Source of the DNA: an uncultured Veillonella sp.
Lineage (GTDB): Bacteria; Bacillota; Negativicutes; Veillonellales; Veillonellaceae
Length of the DNA: 7,218 nucleotides
Assembly (NCBI GenBank): GCA_959608595.1
Contig: CAUHTB010000031.1
Coordinates: 1 to 7,218, forward strand
Direction of reading: 5' to 3'
The notes under the pieces are model-generated. The model was not told where the DNA came from. It did not search any database and saw only the letters and a program-made list of their open reading frames with translations. The translations under genes were made by a program, and so were the position numbers. Every line of letters starts with the position of its first letter. The first letter of the stretch is position 1. This document shows, piece by piece, positions 1 through 6,476 of the stretch.

Positions 1-590
1 ATAAAGTTAAGTTTAAGGGTCAATTATTAGCCCAAGAGAAACCAGTTTACTACTTGTTAAATAAACCAAAAGGGGTTATTACATCTGTGTCTGATCCTCA
101 AGGTCGTGAAACTGTTTTAGATTATATTAAAAATGAATCAAAACGAATCTATCCAATAGGTCGCCTTGACTTATATACAGAAGGGTTATTGTTGTTGACC
201 AATGATGGTGAGTTGGCGCAAAACTTAACTCATCCGTCTAAGGGCGTAGAAAAAACATATGAAGTACGTATTAAGGGCCGTGTTCGTGATGAAGATTTAC
301 AGGTTATTGCCAATGGTGTTGAACTGGAAGATGGTATAACAGCTCCTGCAACAATTGTAGATCTCGGTTTTGATGATCATAATGGTGTTCATGAAGTAGA
401 AATTACAATCCATGAAGGTCGTAATCGACAAGTTCGTCGTATGTTTGAACACTTTGGGTACCGTATTCATAACTTAAAACGAATTGCCTATGCTGGGCTT
501 ACCTTAGGTGGTGTTAAACGTGGTGGTTCTCGTCAGCTTACAATTCGTGAAGTAAAAGCCCTAAAAGCGTTAGGAGCAGGTAAGGAATGA
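1..590 (+). CDS. rluB: 23S rRNA pseudouridine synthase, RsuA/RluB family (5' partial)
   Basis: The product isomerises a specific uridine in 23S rRNA to pseudouridine during large-subunit maturation in the cytoplasm. The frame is open from the left edge (first full codon at base 3), so 195 residues are visible and the true start lies upstream. The TTG at 54 is only an internal Leu codon: the codons before it read QEKPVYYLLNKPKG, the usual lead-in to the catalytic domain after an N-terminal S4 RNA-binding domain, whose tail (KVKFKGQLLA) is just visible. The family signature GRLDxxTEGLLLLTNDG is present, with the catalytic Asp encoded at 168-170. A second conserved block, EGRNRQVRRMF, lies at 414-446. 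The stop overlaps the next start as ATGA, so translation is probably coupled. RluB is more likely than the 16S enzyme RsuA, because RluB is the usual family member in Firmicutes, but target specificity cannot be read from sequence. Confidence 0.9.
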   Translation, partial: KVKFKGQLLAQEKPVYYLLNKPKGVITSVSDPQGRETVLDYIKNESKRIYPIGRLDLYTEGLLLLTNDGELAQNLTHPSKGVEKTYEVRIKGRVRDEDLQVIANGVELEDGITAPATIVDLGFDDHNGVHEVEITIHEGRNRQVRRMFEHFGYRIHNLKRIAYAGLTLGGVKRGGSRQLTIREVKALKALGAGKE

Positions 591-1834
591 AACAAATTGT
601 AGTCATTGGCGGTGGTGCAGCAGGTCTTATGGCAGCTGTTATAGCTGGTCGTGAAGGGGCACGTGTCATCTTACTAGAAAAAATGAATATGGTTGGTAAG
701 AAGATGGGCATTACAGGTAAAGGCCGCTGTAATATTACAAATAGTGCAGATATGACCGAGTTCATTAAAAATACGCCTGGTAATGGTAAGTTCCTATATG
801 GCGCTTATGAACGCTTTAGTAATGAAGACTTGCTTGAATTATTACATAGTTGGGGCTTAAAAACTAAGGTTGAACGAGGGGGACGTGTATTCCCAGAATC
901 TGATTCTGCTTTAGAAGTACGCAATATATTCATGAAAATCCTTAAAAAGTATAAAGTACAAGTTCATTTAAATGAACCTGTTACATCTATTACTGTTAAG
1001 GATGGTCGTGTTGTAGGAGTTGCAACAGATAAGGAACAATATGCTTGTGATGCTGCTATCATCTGTACAGGTGGTGCCTCTTATCCGTTAACTGGTTCTA
1101 CTGGTGATGGATATGCTTTAGCTAAAAAAGTTGGTCATACTATTACAGATATAAGACCATCATTGGTACCAATTGTAACAGGAGAATCTTGGGTAAAAGA
1201 TATTATGGGGCTTAGTCTTCGTAATGTTGAGGTATCCGTTATTTCTAAAAATAAGGTACAAGCAAAACAATTTGGGGAAATGATGTTTACTCATTTTGGT
1301 CTTACGGGCCCTACGATTTTGTCTTTAAGTCATACAGTAGGTAAGTTGCTACGTAAGAAGAATCCTCAAATTACAATTGAAATCAATCTTAAGCCTGCTT
1401 TGACTGCTGAGGTATTGGATAAACGATTACAAAAGGACTTTGATTTATATTCAAAAAAACAATTAGCTAATGGTATGAAGGATTTGTTGCCGGTAAATCT
1501 CATTCCTATTGTTATTAAGCTTGCTGAATTAGATCCAAGCAAACCAATTAATCAAATAACAAAAGAAGAACGTATGCGTTTATGTCATGTACTACAACAT
1601 ATGACATTAACTGTAAAGGAGTTACGCCCTGTAGCAGAAGCAATTGTTACAGCCGGTGGTATTTCGTTAAAAGAGTTTAGTCCCAAAACCATGGAATCTA
1701 AATTGGTGAAAGGCTTATATAGTGCTGGTGAGGTTCTAGATATTGATGCCTTTACGGGCGGCTATAATTTACAAGCTGCGTTTTCTACTGGTTATGTGGC
1801 GGCTATGCATGCTGTACATGGTGATGAAGAATAG
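587..1834 (+). CDS. NAD(P)/FAD-dependent oxidoreductase, BaiN/HI0933 (YhiN) family
   Basis: This is a 415-residue predicted cytosolic flavoprotein, full length for the family. An N-terminal Rossmann dinucleotide-binding motif (GGGAAG, residues 8-13) is followed by the acidic Glu31 expected to bind the FAD ribose. The family hallmark GKKMGITGKGRCNITN spans residues 37-52. A central FTHFGLTGP motif and a C-terminal FAD-closing block (TAGG at 355-358, GLYSAGEVLDIDAFTGGYN at 376-394) complete the diagnosis. The start is the ATG overlapping the rluB stop, with AGGAG at 572-576 ten bases upstream. Family names in use include BaiN/RdsA and aminoacetone-oxidase-like, but most members have no known substrate. 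Its position between rRNA modification and nucleotide kinase genes suggests a housekeeping role rather than bile-acid metabolism; that is inference. The family call is firm, the biochemical function unknown. Confidence 0.88.
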   Translation: MKQIVVIGGGAAGLMAAVIAGREGARVILLEKMNMVGKKMGITGKGRCNITNSADMTEFIKNTPGNGKFLYGAYERFSNEDLLELLHSWGLKTKVERGGRVFPESDSALEVRNIFMKILKKYKVQVHLNEPVTSITVKDGRVVGVATDKEQYACDAAIICTGGASYPLTGSTGDGYALAKKVGHTITDIRPSLVPIVTGESWVKDIMGLSLRNVEVSVISKNKVQAKQFGEMMFTHFGLTGPTILSLSHTVGKLLRKKNPQITIEINLKPALTAEVLDKRLQKDFDLYSKKQLANGMKDLLPVNLIPIVIKLAELDPSKPINQITKEERMRLCHVLQHMTLTVKELRPVAEAIVTAGGISLKEFSPKTMESKLVKGLYSAGEVLDIDAFTGGYNLQAAFSTGYVAAMHAVHGDEE

Positions 1835-1842
1835 AGGTTATT

Positions 1843-2517
1843 ATGAATACTAAAAAAATTGCCATTGCTATTGATGGTCCTGCAGGGGCTGGTAAAAGTA
1901 GTATTTCAAAAGTAGTGGCCAATGAATTGGGTTATTTATATATCGATACAGGCGCTATGTATCGAGGTGTAACATGGGCAGTTCTCGATAGCCATGTTGA
2001 TGTGAAAAATCAAAAAGATGTAGAATCATTGCTCCCTTCATTAGATTTAACATTAGAGCCTACTGCAAATGCTTGTAAAGTATATGTAAAAGGTCAAGAC
2101 GTGACAGATCTAATTCGACAACAACAAATCAATGAGAATGTATCAACTATTGCCTCTTATAAAGGTGTTCGTGAATACTTAGTTGAACGCCAACAAGCTA
2201 TGGCTGCTGTTGGTGGTGTTATTTTAGATGGTCGGGATATAGGTTCTGTTGTACTACCAAAGGCTGAGTTGAAGATATATTTAACAGCATCTGTAGATGC
2301 ACGAGCAAAACGTAGATGGCTTGAAGTTCAAGGTACTTCTAATGAACAATCATTAGAAGACATCAAACATAATGTTGAAAGTCGCGATGAAATGGATAAA
2401 AATCGCGATGAATCTCCACTGGTGTGCGTAGAGGATGCTATTGTTGTGGATTCTAGTAACATGACATTTGATGAAACAGTGGAACATATATTACATCTAG
2501 TACAGGAGCGAATCTAA
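1843..2517 (+). CDS. cmk: (d)CMP kinase (cytidylate kinase)
   Basis: The enzyme transfers phosphate from ATP to CMP or dCMP, giving CDP/dCDP for nucleic acid and CDP-lipid synthesis in the cytosol. The 224-residue length is normal. A Walker A loop (GPAGAGKS, residues 12-19) is followed by the DTGAMYRG motif (35-42), typical of bacterial CMP kinases. LDGRDIGSVVLP (128-139) is the conserved GRDIG block, and RDxxDxxRxxxPL (Arg180, Asp181, Asp184, Arg187, Pro191) is the CMP/LID-region signature. The start ATG lies 8 bases after the upstream stop; a GAGG site at 1834-1837 overlaps that stop, with 5-base spacing. Only one base separates the gene from plsC. A cmk - S1-like gene - der - gpsA order is also known from Bacillus, which supports the call. 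Confidence 0.97.
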   Translation: MNTKKIAIAIDGPAGAGKSSISKVVANELGYLYIDTGAMYRGVTWAVLDSHVDVKNQKDVESLLPSLDLTLEPTANACKVYVKGQDVTDLIRQQQINENVSTIASYKGVREYLVERQQAMAAVGGVILDGRDIGSVVLPKAELKIYLTASVDARAKRRWLEVQGTSNEQSLEDIKHNVESRDEMDKNRDESPLVCVEDAIVVDSSNMTFDETVEHILHLVQERI

Positions 2518-2518
2518 G

Positions 2519-3139
2519 ATGAATAAATTTTCTACATGGCTTTGGCGTACTGCCTTTTGGTTGCGCTATAAAGTCGGCTATGGACTAAAGGTATATGGGC
2601 GTGATAATTTTCCTATGGAAGGTCCCGTTATTGTTGTACCAAATCATTTGAGTAACAATGATCCACCTATCTGCGGCTATGCATTACCTAGACATGTACA
2701 TTTCATGGCGAAACAGGAATTATTTGTGAATCCCATTTCTCGATTTTTCTGTACATGGCTTGGTGCGTTTCCACTAAATCGCGGTGCTATCGACAAGGTA
2801 GCTATACGTCATGCCTTAGGATTATTGAAAGATAATAAGGTACTGGGGATATTTGCTGAAGGAAACCGCCAAAAGAGCGGTAAGCTTGGAAGATTTCATG
2901 ATGGCGCAGCATCAATTGCATTGCGTACAGGCATTGGTATAACACCAGTTGCTATTATTGGATCTCATAATATGAAGAAAAATCAAGTAGCTTGTATTAT
3001 TGGTAAACAAGTTCCTGTTAATAAAGCTAAACCAACACCTGAAGCAATCAAAGAGGTTAATGATCGTGTTAAAGGTGAAATTCAACGCATGATAGATTCG
3101 TATCATGAAAATCGTATAGAGGAGACTTTATGGAAATAA
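2519..3139 (+). CDS. plsC: 1-acyl-sn-glycerol-3-phosphate acyltransferase
   Basis: PlsC acylates lysophosphatidic acid at sn-2 to form phosphatidic acid, the precursor of all membrane phospholipids; it acts at the inner face of the membrane. The 206-residue protein has the catalytic HX4D motif as NHLSNND (His43, Asp48), a GAFPLNRG block (82-89) matching acyltransferase motif II, and FAEGNR (112-117) as motif III, followed by a proline-containing block (ITPVAIIG). Motif III is usually EGTR, so Asn116 is a departure. The N-terminus has an aromatic, amphipathic stretch (residues 4-21) that could lie on the membrane. AGGAG at 2504-2508 precedes the ATG by ten bases. The 3' end overlaps the next gene by 10 bases. 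PlsY and GpsA, acting earlier in the same pathway, are encoded in the following operon. Confidence 0.93.
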   Translation: MNKFSTWLWRTAFWLRYKVGYGLKVYGRDNFPMEGPVIVVPNHLSNNDPPICGYALPRHVHFMAKQELFVNPISRFFCTWLGAFPLNRGAIDKVAIRHALGLLKDNKVLGIFAEGNRQKSGKLGRFHDGAASIALRTGIGITPVAIIGSHNMKKNQVACIIGKQVPVNKAKPTPEAIKEVNDRVKGEIQRMIDSYHENRIEETLWK

Positions 3140-5028
3140 TTTTGGCTGAAAACCATGGCTTTTGTTATGGTGTTAAGCGAGCTGTTGAAATGGCTAATGA
3201 AGCTGCCGATGGTAAGGGTAAAAGTTATACATTAGGTCCTATCATTCATAATCCTCAAGTTGTAGGTCGCCTTGAAAGTAAAGGTGTAAGTCCTATTCAA
3301 GAGGTAGCAGATATTGACGAAGGGACAATGATTATTCGGTCTCATGGTGTAGGCCCTGCTATTTATGCAGAAGCTGAAGAAAAGGGATTACATATTTTAG
3401 ATGCTACATGTCCTCATGTAAAAAAAGCGCAACAAGATGCTAAGTCTGTCATAGAAGATGGAATGACTTTGGTGATTTTGGGCGAAAAAAACCATCCTGA
3501 GGTAAAAAGTATCAATTTATGGGCAAATAACAAAGGAATAATCATCGAAGATGAAGAATCCGCCCAAAAACTACAAATTGTGGAAAAAATGGGTGTAGTT
3601 GTACAAACAACCTTTTCACAATTCAAATTTAACAGTATAATAGAGATATTAGAGAAAAAATCTAAGAATCTTAAGGTTTTCAAAACGATATGCAATGCAA
3701 CGCAAGAACGACAGAACTCTGCCGTTGACTTAGCACGTAATGTAGATCTTATGATAGTGATAGGCGGTAAGAATAGCGGCAATACAAACCGATTGGCAGA
3801 GGTTTGTCGTGACGTTGGATGTACAACTTATCACATTGAAACTTCTACTGAATTACAACTGGAATGGTTTAACCGAGTACAGACGGTAGGAGTTACAGCA
3901 GGAGCATCGACTCCCGACTGGATTATTAAGGAGGTCATTGAGACAATGAAAGATTTTGCAGAATTATTAGCAGCAGAAGGTCAAGAAGAATTTAAGAAAG
4001 GGAACGTTGTAGAAGGTACAGTAGTTCAAGTTGAAGATGAACGCGCTTATGTATCTTTTGGCTACAAAACTGAAGCCATTTTGAACAGAACTGAAATTTC
4101 TTATCCAGCACCAGAATCTGCCAAAGATGTGTTAAAAAATGGTGATGAAATTAAAGCAGTTATCATGAATCACATCAAAGAAGATAATCCTATTTATCTT
4201 TCCATGACTCGCTTGGCTAAAGATGAAGATTGGCAATATGTTATCGAAGCACAAGAAAAAGATGAAGCTATCGTATGTAAAGGTATTGATGCTATCCCAG
4301 CAGGTTTGGTAGTAACAGTTAAATCCCTTCGTGGTTTCATTCCATTGTCCCAAGGTGATGTTCATTTTGTGAAATCCTTGGACAACTTGGTTGGTACAGA
4401 ATTTGAAGCTAAAGTACTTGAAATCGATGAAAAGAAAAACCGTTTGGTTCTTTCCCGTCGTGCAGTATTGGAAGTAGAACGTCAAGCTAAATTAGCTGAA
4501 GCATTGAAAAACATCAACGTTGGCGACAACTATAAAGGTATTGTTCGTAAAATCATGCCTTATGGTGCTTTCGTAGATATCGGTGGTATTGAAGGTTTAC
4601 TTCACATTTCCGATATTTCTTGGCAAAAAATCAAAAAAGTGGAAGATGTTCTTTCCGTTGGTCAAGAAATCGAAGTTAAATTACAATCCTTCGACGCTGA
4701 AAGCAACAAATTATCCTTGTCCTTAAAAGCTTTGACTAAGAGCCCATGGGACGTAGCTGAAGAAACATTGCATGTTGGCGATGTTATTAACGGCAAAGTT
4801 GTTCGTTTGGTAGCTTACGGTGCATTCGTAGCTGTTAACGACGATATTCAAGGTTTACTTCACATTTCTCAAATTACAAAACAACGTAATGCGAAAGTTG
4901 AAGACTACTTAAACCGCGGTCAAGAAGTAGAAGTTAAAATCATTTCTCTTAACAAAGATGAAAAGAAATTGGGTTTGGCTTTAACTGAATTGATGGAAGC
5001 AAAAGAAACTGCAGAAGACGCTGAATAA
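3130..5028 (+). CDS. ispH-rpsA: Fused 4-hydroxy-3-methylbut-2-enyl diphosphate reductase / 30S ribosomal protein S1
   Basis: The 632-residue protein joins two enzymes of unrelated function. Residues 1-272 are IspH, which reduces HMBPP to IPP and DMAPP as the last MEP-pathway step. The three [4Fe-4S] ligands are Cys12, Cys94 and Cys188; His40, His72, His122 and Glu124 match active-site residues; NSGNTNRL (215-222) and GASTPDW (258-264) are substrate-binding and C-terminal signatures. Residues 273-632 are an S1 protein with four OB-fold repeats, roughly 288-357, 370-444, 458-530 and 548-620; repeats 3 and 4 carry GLLHIS. S1 recruits mRNA to the 30S subunit. Four repeats, against six in E. coli, is usual for low-GC Gram-positives. 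The start ATG has GAGGAG at 3119-3124 and overlaps plsC by 10 bases. Such fusions are annotated in Clostridia and Negativicutes, so it is probably genuine. The S1 part has an intact N-terminus (MKDFAELLAAE) at Met273, its own Shine-Dalgarno site and much stronger codon bias. Confidence 0.96.
   Translation: MEIILAENHGFCYGVKRAVEMANEAADGKGKSYTLGPIIHNPQVVGRLESKGVSPIQEVADIDEGTMIIRSHGVGPAIYAEAEEKGLHILDATCPHVKKAQQDAKSVIEDGMTLVILGEKNHPEVKSINLWANNKGIIIEDEESAQKLQIVEKMGVVVQTTFSQFKFNSIIEILEKKSKNLKVFKTICNATQERQNSAVDLARNVDLMIVIGGKNSGNTNRLAEVCRDVGCTTYHIETSTELQLEWFNRVQTVGVTAGASTPDWIIKEVIETMKDFAELLAAEGQEEFKKGNVVEGTVVQVEDERAYVSFGYKTEAILNRTEISYPAPESAKDVLKNGDEIKAVIMNHIKEDNPIYLSMTRLAKDEDWQYVIEAQEKDEAIVCKGIDAIPAGLVVTVKSLRGFIPLSQGDVHFVKSLDNLVGTEFEAKVLEIDEKKNRLVLSRRAVLEVERQAKLAEALKNINVGDNYKGIVRKIMPYGAFVDIGGIEGLLHISDISWQKIKKVEDVLSVGQEIEVKLQSFDAESNKLSLSLKALTKSPWDVAEETLHVGDVINGKVVRLVAYGAFVAVNDDIQGLLHISQITKQRNAKVEDYLNRGQEVEVKIISLNKDEKKLGLALTELMEAKETAEDAE
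3927..3948 (+). promoter_or_regulatory. Candidate internal ribosome binding site and start codon for free ribosomal protein S1
   Basis: TAAGGAGGT at 3927-3935 is a nine-base contiguous complement to the 16S rRNA 3' end, the best such match I see in the window. An in-frame ATG (codon 273) follows at 3946-3948. The spacing of 10 bases after the final T is long but usable; rluB-to-flavoprotein and plsC sites here also have 10 bases after AGGAG. The ATG starts a sequence resembling ordinary S1 N-termini (E. coli begins with a comparable ESFAQLFEES) and is followed by an A/T-rich opening. The site overlaps IspH codons for Lys-Glu-Val, which could be conserved for protein reasons, so chance is not excluded. 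Use of GTC for this Val (2 of about 25 Val codons in the IspH part) and GAG for Glu (about 7 of 26) is mildly in favour of selection on the RNA. The predicted product is 360 residues. Confidence 0.6.
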
Positions 5029-5043
5029 TTCATTGTCTAATAT

Positions 5044-5077
5044 AAGGCTAACCAAGGTTTCCTTGGTTAGCCTTTTT
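5044..5077 (+). terminator. Intrinsic terminator after ispH-rpsA
   Basis: The arms AAGGCTAACCAAGG (5044-5057) and CCTTGGTTAGCCTT (5061-5074) pair perfectly over 14 bp around a TTT loop. A run of five T (5073-5077) follows, its first two bases pairing in the stem. It begins 15 bases after the rpsA stop and has no comparable T-run on the minus strand, so it fits a one-way terminator closing the left operon. The unpaired U-tract is short, so some readthrough into der is possible. Confidence 0.9.
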
Positions 5078-5105
5078 GCGTACTTTACGTAGAATATGAT
5101 AAAAT
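5076..5105 (+). promoter_or_regulatory. Candidate promoter for der-plsY-gpsA
   Basis: An extended -10 element, TGATAAAAT (5097-5105, TGN followed by TAAAAT), sits 37 bases before the der start codon. A weak -35 candidate, TTGCGT (5076-5081), lies 18 bases upstream of TAAAAT and overlaps the end of the terminator T-run. An alternative pairing is TTTACG (5084-5089) with TATAGT (5105-5110), with a short 15-base spacer. A promoter is expected here because a strong terminator precedes it and der must be expressed. The exact elements are uncertain. Confidence 0.5.
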
Positions 5106-5141
5106 ATAGTAATGTATTAGATTAGATAATGAGGTGAAACT

Positions 5142-6476
5142 ATGGCAAAACCATTAGTGGCTGTTGTAGGCCGTCCAAATGTAGGTAAATCTACACTTTT
5201 TAATGCCATTGTTAATAAACGAATCTCTATTGTTGAAGATATTCCTGGTGTAACACGGGATCGTATTTACTTTGACGCAGAGTGGTTAAATCGTGAATTT
5301 ACAATGATAGATACAGGTGGTATCGAATTCATAACAGATAATAGTCATGTTATTCCTAAGATGATGCGTTTACAAGCTGAATTAGCAATTGAAGAAGCAG
5401 ATGTAATATTATTTGTTGTTGATGGTAAACAAGGGATTGTCCCTGCCGATGAAGAAGTTGCAAATATCTTGCGTGCTAGCGGTAAACCTGTAGTTTTAGT
5501 TGTTAATAAAATTGATAGTGTTAATCAAGAACCTAATATTTATGAATTCTATAATCTTGGCTTAGGTGATCCAATTGGTATTTCTGCTAAGAATTTAATG
5601 AATTTAGGTGACTTGCTAGACGATACGGTTAAACATTTCCCTCCAGTTGGTACAAATGTTGATGATGAAGATACTATTCACGTAGCGGTTATTGGCCGTC
5701 CTAATGTAGGTAAATCTTCTTTGACTAATGCATTATTAGGGCAAGACCGCGTAATCGTATCTGATGTAGCAGGGACAACACGTGATTCCATCGATACATA
5801 TTGGACTCATGGCGATCAAAAATTTGTCCTTATCGATACTGCAGGCATGCGACGTAAATCTAAAATCGAAGAAGCTGTTGAACGATATAGTATTGTGCGT
5901 TCTTTACGCTCTGTAGACCGTTCTGATATTGTTGTTCTTGTGCTTGATGCTCAAGATGGTGTTACAGAACAAGATAAGAAAATTGCTGGTTATGCCTATG
6001 AAGCAGGCAAGGGTGTAATTATTGTTGTAAACAAATGGGATCTTGTTGAAAAAGATGATAAAACAACACTGCGCTTTACTGAAGATATTTATGATGAATT
6101 AGGGTTCTTACAGTTTGCGCCGATTCTATTTGCGTCTGCATTGACTAAGCAACGTATTCATCGATTAGCAGATATGTTGAAATTCGTTTCTGAACAACAG
6201 TATCGCCGTGTATCTACAGGTACATTAAATCAATTGTTGCAAGATGCTCAAACAGTAAATCCGGTACCATCTCGTAATGGCAGAATTCCAAAGATTTACT
6301 ATATGACACAAGCAAGTGTTAAACCACCTACTTTTATTTTGTTTGTCAATGAACCAGAGTTAATTCACTTCTCGTATATGCGTTTCTTGGAAAATAGATT
6401 ACGTGAGTCCTTTGGCTTTGAAGGAACACCAATTCGTTTAGTGTTGCGTGGTAAGAAACGGGATGATGAAGACTAA
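5142..6476 (+). CDS. der: Ribosome biogenesis GTPase Der (EngA)
   Basis: Der is a GTPase with two G domains in tandem, needed for 50S ribosomal subunit assembly. The 444-residue length is normal. G domain 1 has GRPNVGKST (10-18), DTGG (57-60) and NKID (122-125). G domain 2 has GRPNVGKSS (185-193), DTAGMRRKSKI (232-242) and NKWD (297-300). The G2 threonines fall in GVTRD (36-40) and GTTRD (211-215). The remaining part, from about residue 354, is the KH-like domain, ending in a basic GKKRDDED tail. The start ATG is preceded by GAGGTG (5131-5136) at 5-base spacing. The stop overlaps the plsY start as TAATG. Nothing is missing or unusual. Confidence 0.98.
   Translation: MAKPLVAVVGRPNVGKSTLFNAIVNKRISIVEDIPGVTRDRIYFDAEWLNREFTMIDTGGIEFITDNSHVIPKMMRLQAELAIEEADVILFVVDGKQGIVPADEEVANILRASGKPVVLVVNKIDSVNQEPNIYEFYNLGLGDPIGISAKNLMNLGDLLDDTVKHFPPVGTNVDDEDTIHVAVIGRPNVGKSSLTNALLGQDRVIVSDVAGTTRDSIDTYWTHGDQKFVLIDTAGMRRKSKIEEAVERYSIVRSLRSVDRSDIVVLVLDAQDGVTEQDKKIAGYAYEAGKGVIIVVNKWDLVEKDDKTTLRFTEDIYDELGFLQFAPILFASALTKQRIHRLADMLKFVSEQQYRRVSTGTLNQLLQDAQTVNPVPSRNGRIPKIYYMTQASVKPPTFILFVNEPELIHFSYMRFLENRLRESFGFEGTPIRLVLRGKKRDDED

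Noticed and set aside
54..56. TTG as the start of rluB
   Set aside because: The frame is open to the left edge and the upstream codons encode recognisable family sequence (QEKPVYY), so this is an internal Leu codon of a truncated gene.
538..765. Minus-strand ORF of 75 codons
   Set aside because: It lies opposite the well-conserved rluB end and flavoprotein start and its translation matches no family I know; a shadow frame.
1615..1621. AAAGGAG Shine-Dalgarno-like sequence inside the flavoprotein gene
   Set aside because: No ATG, GTG or TTG lies at a usable distance downstream, unlike the site in ispH-rpsA.
2912..3106. Minus-strand ORF of 64 codons opposite plsC
   Set aside because: Low-complexity Asn/Phe/Ile-rich translation typical of an antisense frame, with plsC motifs on the plus strand.
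3414..3782. Minus-strand ORF of 122 codons opposite ispH
   Set aside because: The plus strand carries IspH cluster and active-site motifs over this stretch; the antisense frame has no recognisable domain.
4132..4485. Minus-strand ORF of 117 codons opposite the S1 repeats
   Set aside because: The plus strand shows highly biased S1 codons here, which by chance leave few antisense stops; the product is Phe/Asn-rich without a domain.
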